This document shows positions 61,926-64,000 of a DNA stretch of 64,000 bases, piece after piece. Position 1 is the first letter of the stretch; every line of letters begins with the position of its first letter. Source of the DNA: Polytrichum commune (lineage: Eukaryota > Streptophyta > Polytrichopsida > Polytrichales > Polytrichaceae). The notes under the pieces are model-generated. The model was given only the letters and a program-made list of their open reading frames with translations. It searched no databases and was not told where the DNA came from. Location: positions 28,334,001 through 28,398,000 of the forward strand of contig OX485804.1 of the NCBI GenBank assembly GCA_950295325.1, read 5' to 3'. A program made the translations under genes and the position numbers.

Positions 61926-63760
61926 AAATCTTTAGTGCGAGTGCAATGCGGTCATGGTCGTGGTTGATGGTCAGGGTTAATCATGACCACGACCACCCAG
62001 TAGTGTAAACGTCAACCCTTCATCATTGTAATTGGAGTTTAATTCAGATGAGCAGCATGAAGGGGATAAACTCCTTGCCAAACACAGCACTGGCATTTAG
62101 GGATTTGGCTAGAGTAGTCCTTCAGGTCCCATCCAAGTCTCGCAACATCCAAAGATGTGTGCGTAAAGGGGCTTTAACATTATACACCTCACGCAGGAGG
62201 GCTTGCCAACTCGAATCGGTCACCAACAACACGTGATTAATGTTTGTCTCTACTTGTTTTTGATCGACGGTTTCGTTCGCACAATTAACCAGCCCTGGTG
62301 CGAACATCGTAATGCAGTCATGGTTGTGGTTGTGGTTGATGGTCAGGTTAATCACGACAACCACGACCACCTCAGTAGTGTAAACATCAACCTTGGCACA
62401 AAGCAAGTTCCATGCTTTCTCGCTGCAACATTCAATAATTTGTGCATGCGCCTCAAGGGGCGTTCAAAGTATACGTCCGCACTGACACAGGAGGGCTTGC
62501 CAACTCAAACTGGTGACCAACAACACATGTTTGTTTAGCAATGTTTGTCTCTACCTATTTTTGGGCTATGGTCATGTTATGCGGTCGTGGTCGTGGTTGA
62601 TGGTCAGGTTAATCACGACCATTACGACCGCCCTAGTAGTGTAAACATCAACCCTTCATCATGGTAATTGTAGTTCAACTTCAGATGAGCAGCATCAAGG
62701 GGACAAATGCCTTGCCAGACATCGCACTTACTTTAATGGATATTGCTAGGTATGTTCATTCAAGTCGCATTCAAGTCCTGCAACTTTCAAAGATTTTTGC
62801 ATGTTCCTCAACAGGGGTTTCCATTATACAGTTCCCAAAGGAGGGCTTGCCAAATCGAAATGATGACAAACATGTACTTAATTTTTGTCTCTTCTTGTTT
62901 TTGGCCGACGGTGAACATTTCAACTGACCGCCGCTAGTGCGAATGTAATGTGGTCGCAGCCAATGCTCAGGGGTAACCGCGACCATGACCTCCACCAAAC
63001 ATCAACCCTTCATTGTTGTAATCGTAGTTTAAATTCAGATGGGCAGCACGAATAGGACAACATCCTTGCCCAGCACCGCACACTGTAATGGAAAGGGCTA
63101 GGATGAGTCCTTCAAGTTGAGATGAATTCAACTGCATTGGATGGCCGTGCTTACTTATATCTATCATGTAAGGTTTTGTGTAAACGGGAGATCCACCTAA
63201 ACAGTGGCTTGCATTGTAGGCTTTGTGCAAGGGAATGGTACACTAAATATGATATTTAGTGTCACCAATGCTATTTGTCTTGCTCAAACTAATTGTAAAC
63301 CAGTGTACTGTCACCAACACTAAATGTTAACCAAACAGTATTTGTCATTCCTTGTAAAAACAATTGGGCAATATAGACTCAGTGTTGCAAGTATTGTCAC
63401 TTACCAAGTGATTTTTCATCACATATTTGTAAGGATGCAAACTATACCAAATTTTTGTTTTCAATAATTAGCATTTGGATGAACTGAAAGTAAGTTGGGA
63501 TGACAATATTTGTAAACTTATTCATAGAAAGTGTCACCTAATAAAGTTACCACAGTGACATAAACTGCCACTAAATATCATATTTAGCATACTTACAACC
63601 TTAATGACCTTTCATCACGACCATGATGACACCACCAACCACAACCACCCCAGTAGTGTAAACAACCCTACATTGTTGTAATTGTAGTTCAAATTCAGAT
63701 GAGCATCATAACGAGGACAACATCCTTGTGTAATATCCCCCCGGGGTAACTCCCTTGTAG
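61926..63760. repeat. array of ~275-360-bp repeats, interrupted by a dispersed element
   Basis: A unit with GCGGTCATGGTCGTGGTTGATGG, AATCACGACCACGACCACC, AGTAGTGTAAACATCAACCC, TTCATCATTGTAATTG, TTCAGATGAGCAGCAT and GACAAACTCCTTGCC recurs starting near 61940, 62305, 62580, 62940 and, as a partial copy, 63610. The GGTCGTGGT/ACCACGACC arms are inverted within each unit, so each can fold. Units carry short open frames only. Confidence 0.8.
63241..63590 (+). repeat. dispersed element, copy 3, inside the repeat array
   Basis: Bounded by CACTAAATATGATATTTAGTG at 63241 and CACTAAATATCATATTTAG at about 63570, each a near-perfect palindrome. Interior landmarks: TCACCAATGCTATTTG, CTTGCTCAAACTAATTGTAA, TCACCAACACTAAATGTTAACC, TTGTCACTTACCAAGTG. 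It separates the fourth and fifth array units, so it probably inserted into the array. Confidence 0.8.
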
Positions 63761-64000
63761 GGATATGAACCACGTGCGATAAAGGGGCTAACGTGCATAT
63801 TCATAGGACGTTCCATATAGTTGATGAATATTCCTGGTGCATACCTAATATATTTTTTAAATGAATATAGTAGTACCCTATATCTATGTTGATCGTTTTG
63901 TGAATTTTGCTCCTGTGGATTTGATTCCACCCTATATTTTTATTCTTTTGCATTTGGTTCTTCATATCTTCCAAGAGTAATGGTCTCCGAGGAAGCATCA
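63761..64000. other. window edge, no gene recognised
   Basis: No supported feature. Confidence 0.4.

Overview
The window is nuclear DNA of a land plant. The evidence is a bifunctional plastid-type aspartokinase/homoserine dehydrogenase, a plastid fibrillin (PAP12 type), a SKIP5-like F-box protein and a heptahelical (PAQR) protein, all interrupted by GT-AG introns, set among PIF/Harbinger, hAT and LINE remnants. Introns are mostly about 80-700 nt. I cannot fix the lineage from sequence alone; a seedless plant (bryophyte, lycophyte or fern) is a guess based on gene spacing and general look, not a demonstrated point.

Layout. 1-975: plus-strand remnant of a transposon-type protein with a C-x2-C segment. 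1903-2775: dispersed element enlarged internally by a 20-bp minisatellite. 4778-12519 (minus): complete 18-exon aspartokinase/homoserine dehydrogenase gene, reconstructed to 925 aa. 15205-15737: MITE. 19096-22395 (minus): 5-exon gene for a 702-aa nuclear-looking protein with a SAP-like N-terminus and Lys/Arg-Gly repeats. 26448-30251: full-length but dead PIF/Harbinger transposon with TTA target duplications. 33.2-34.1 kb (minus) and 50-52.2 kb (plus): two LINE 3' ends with RNase H. 35.3-36.0 kb: decayed LRR sequence. 36.4-36.7 kb: hAT fragment. 37403-40177 (minus): 3-exon heptahelical PAQR gene with a ~235-bp tandem array on its 5' side. 41668-41986 (minus): 2-exon gene for a 78-aa single-pass protein. 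45260-47599 (plus): 6-exon SKIP5-like gene with a decayed antisense copy of PAQR exon 1 in its first intron. 53962-58045 (minus): 11-exon PAP12/fibrillin gene, 403 aa. 59.3-61.5 kb: uncertain coding-like stretches. 61.9-63.7 kb: tandem and dispersed repeats.

The host genes do unrelated jobs (plastid amino-acid synthesis, plastoglobule/thylakoid lipid-associated protein, ubiquitin-ligase adaptor, membrane receptor, nuclear protein) and show no cluster logic. All exon chains were assembled by hand from reading frames and GT-AG boundaries. Each of the five multi-exon models and the two-exon model closes in frame, which is the main support for the junctions.

The most unusual material is structural: tandem duplications that copied splice sites of two genes, an antisense gene fragment in an intron, a minisatellite grown from one unit of a dispersed element, and a MITE with a paralogous empty site elsewhere in the window.
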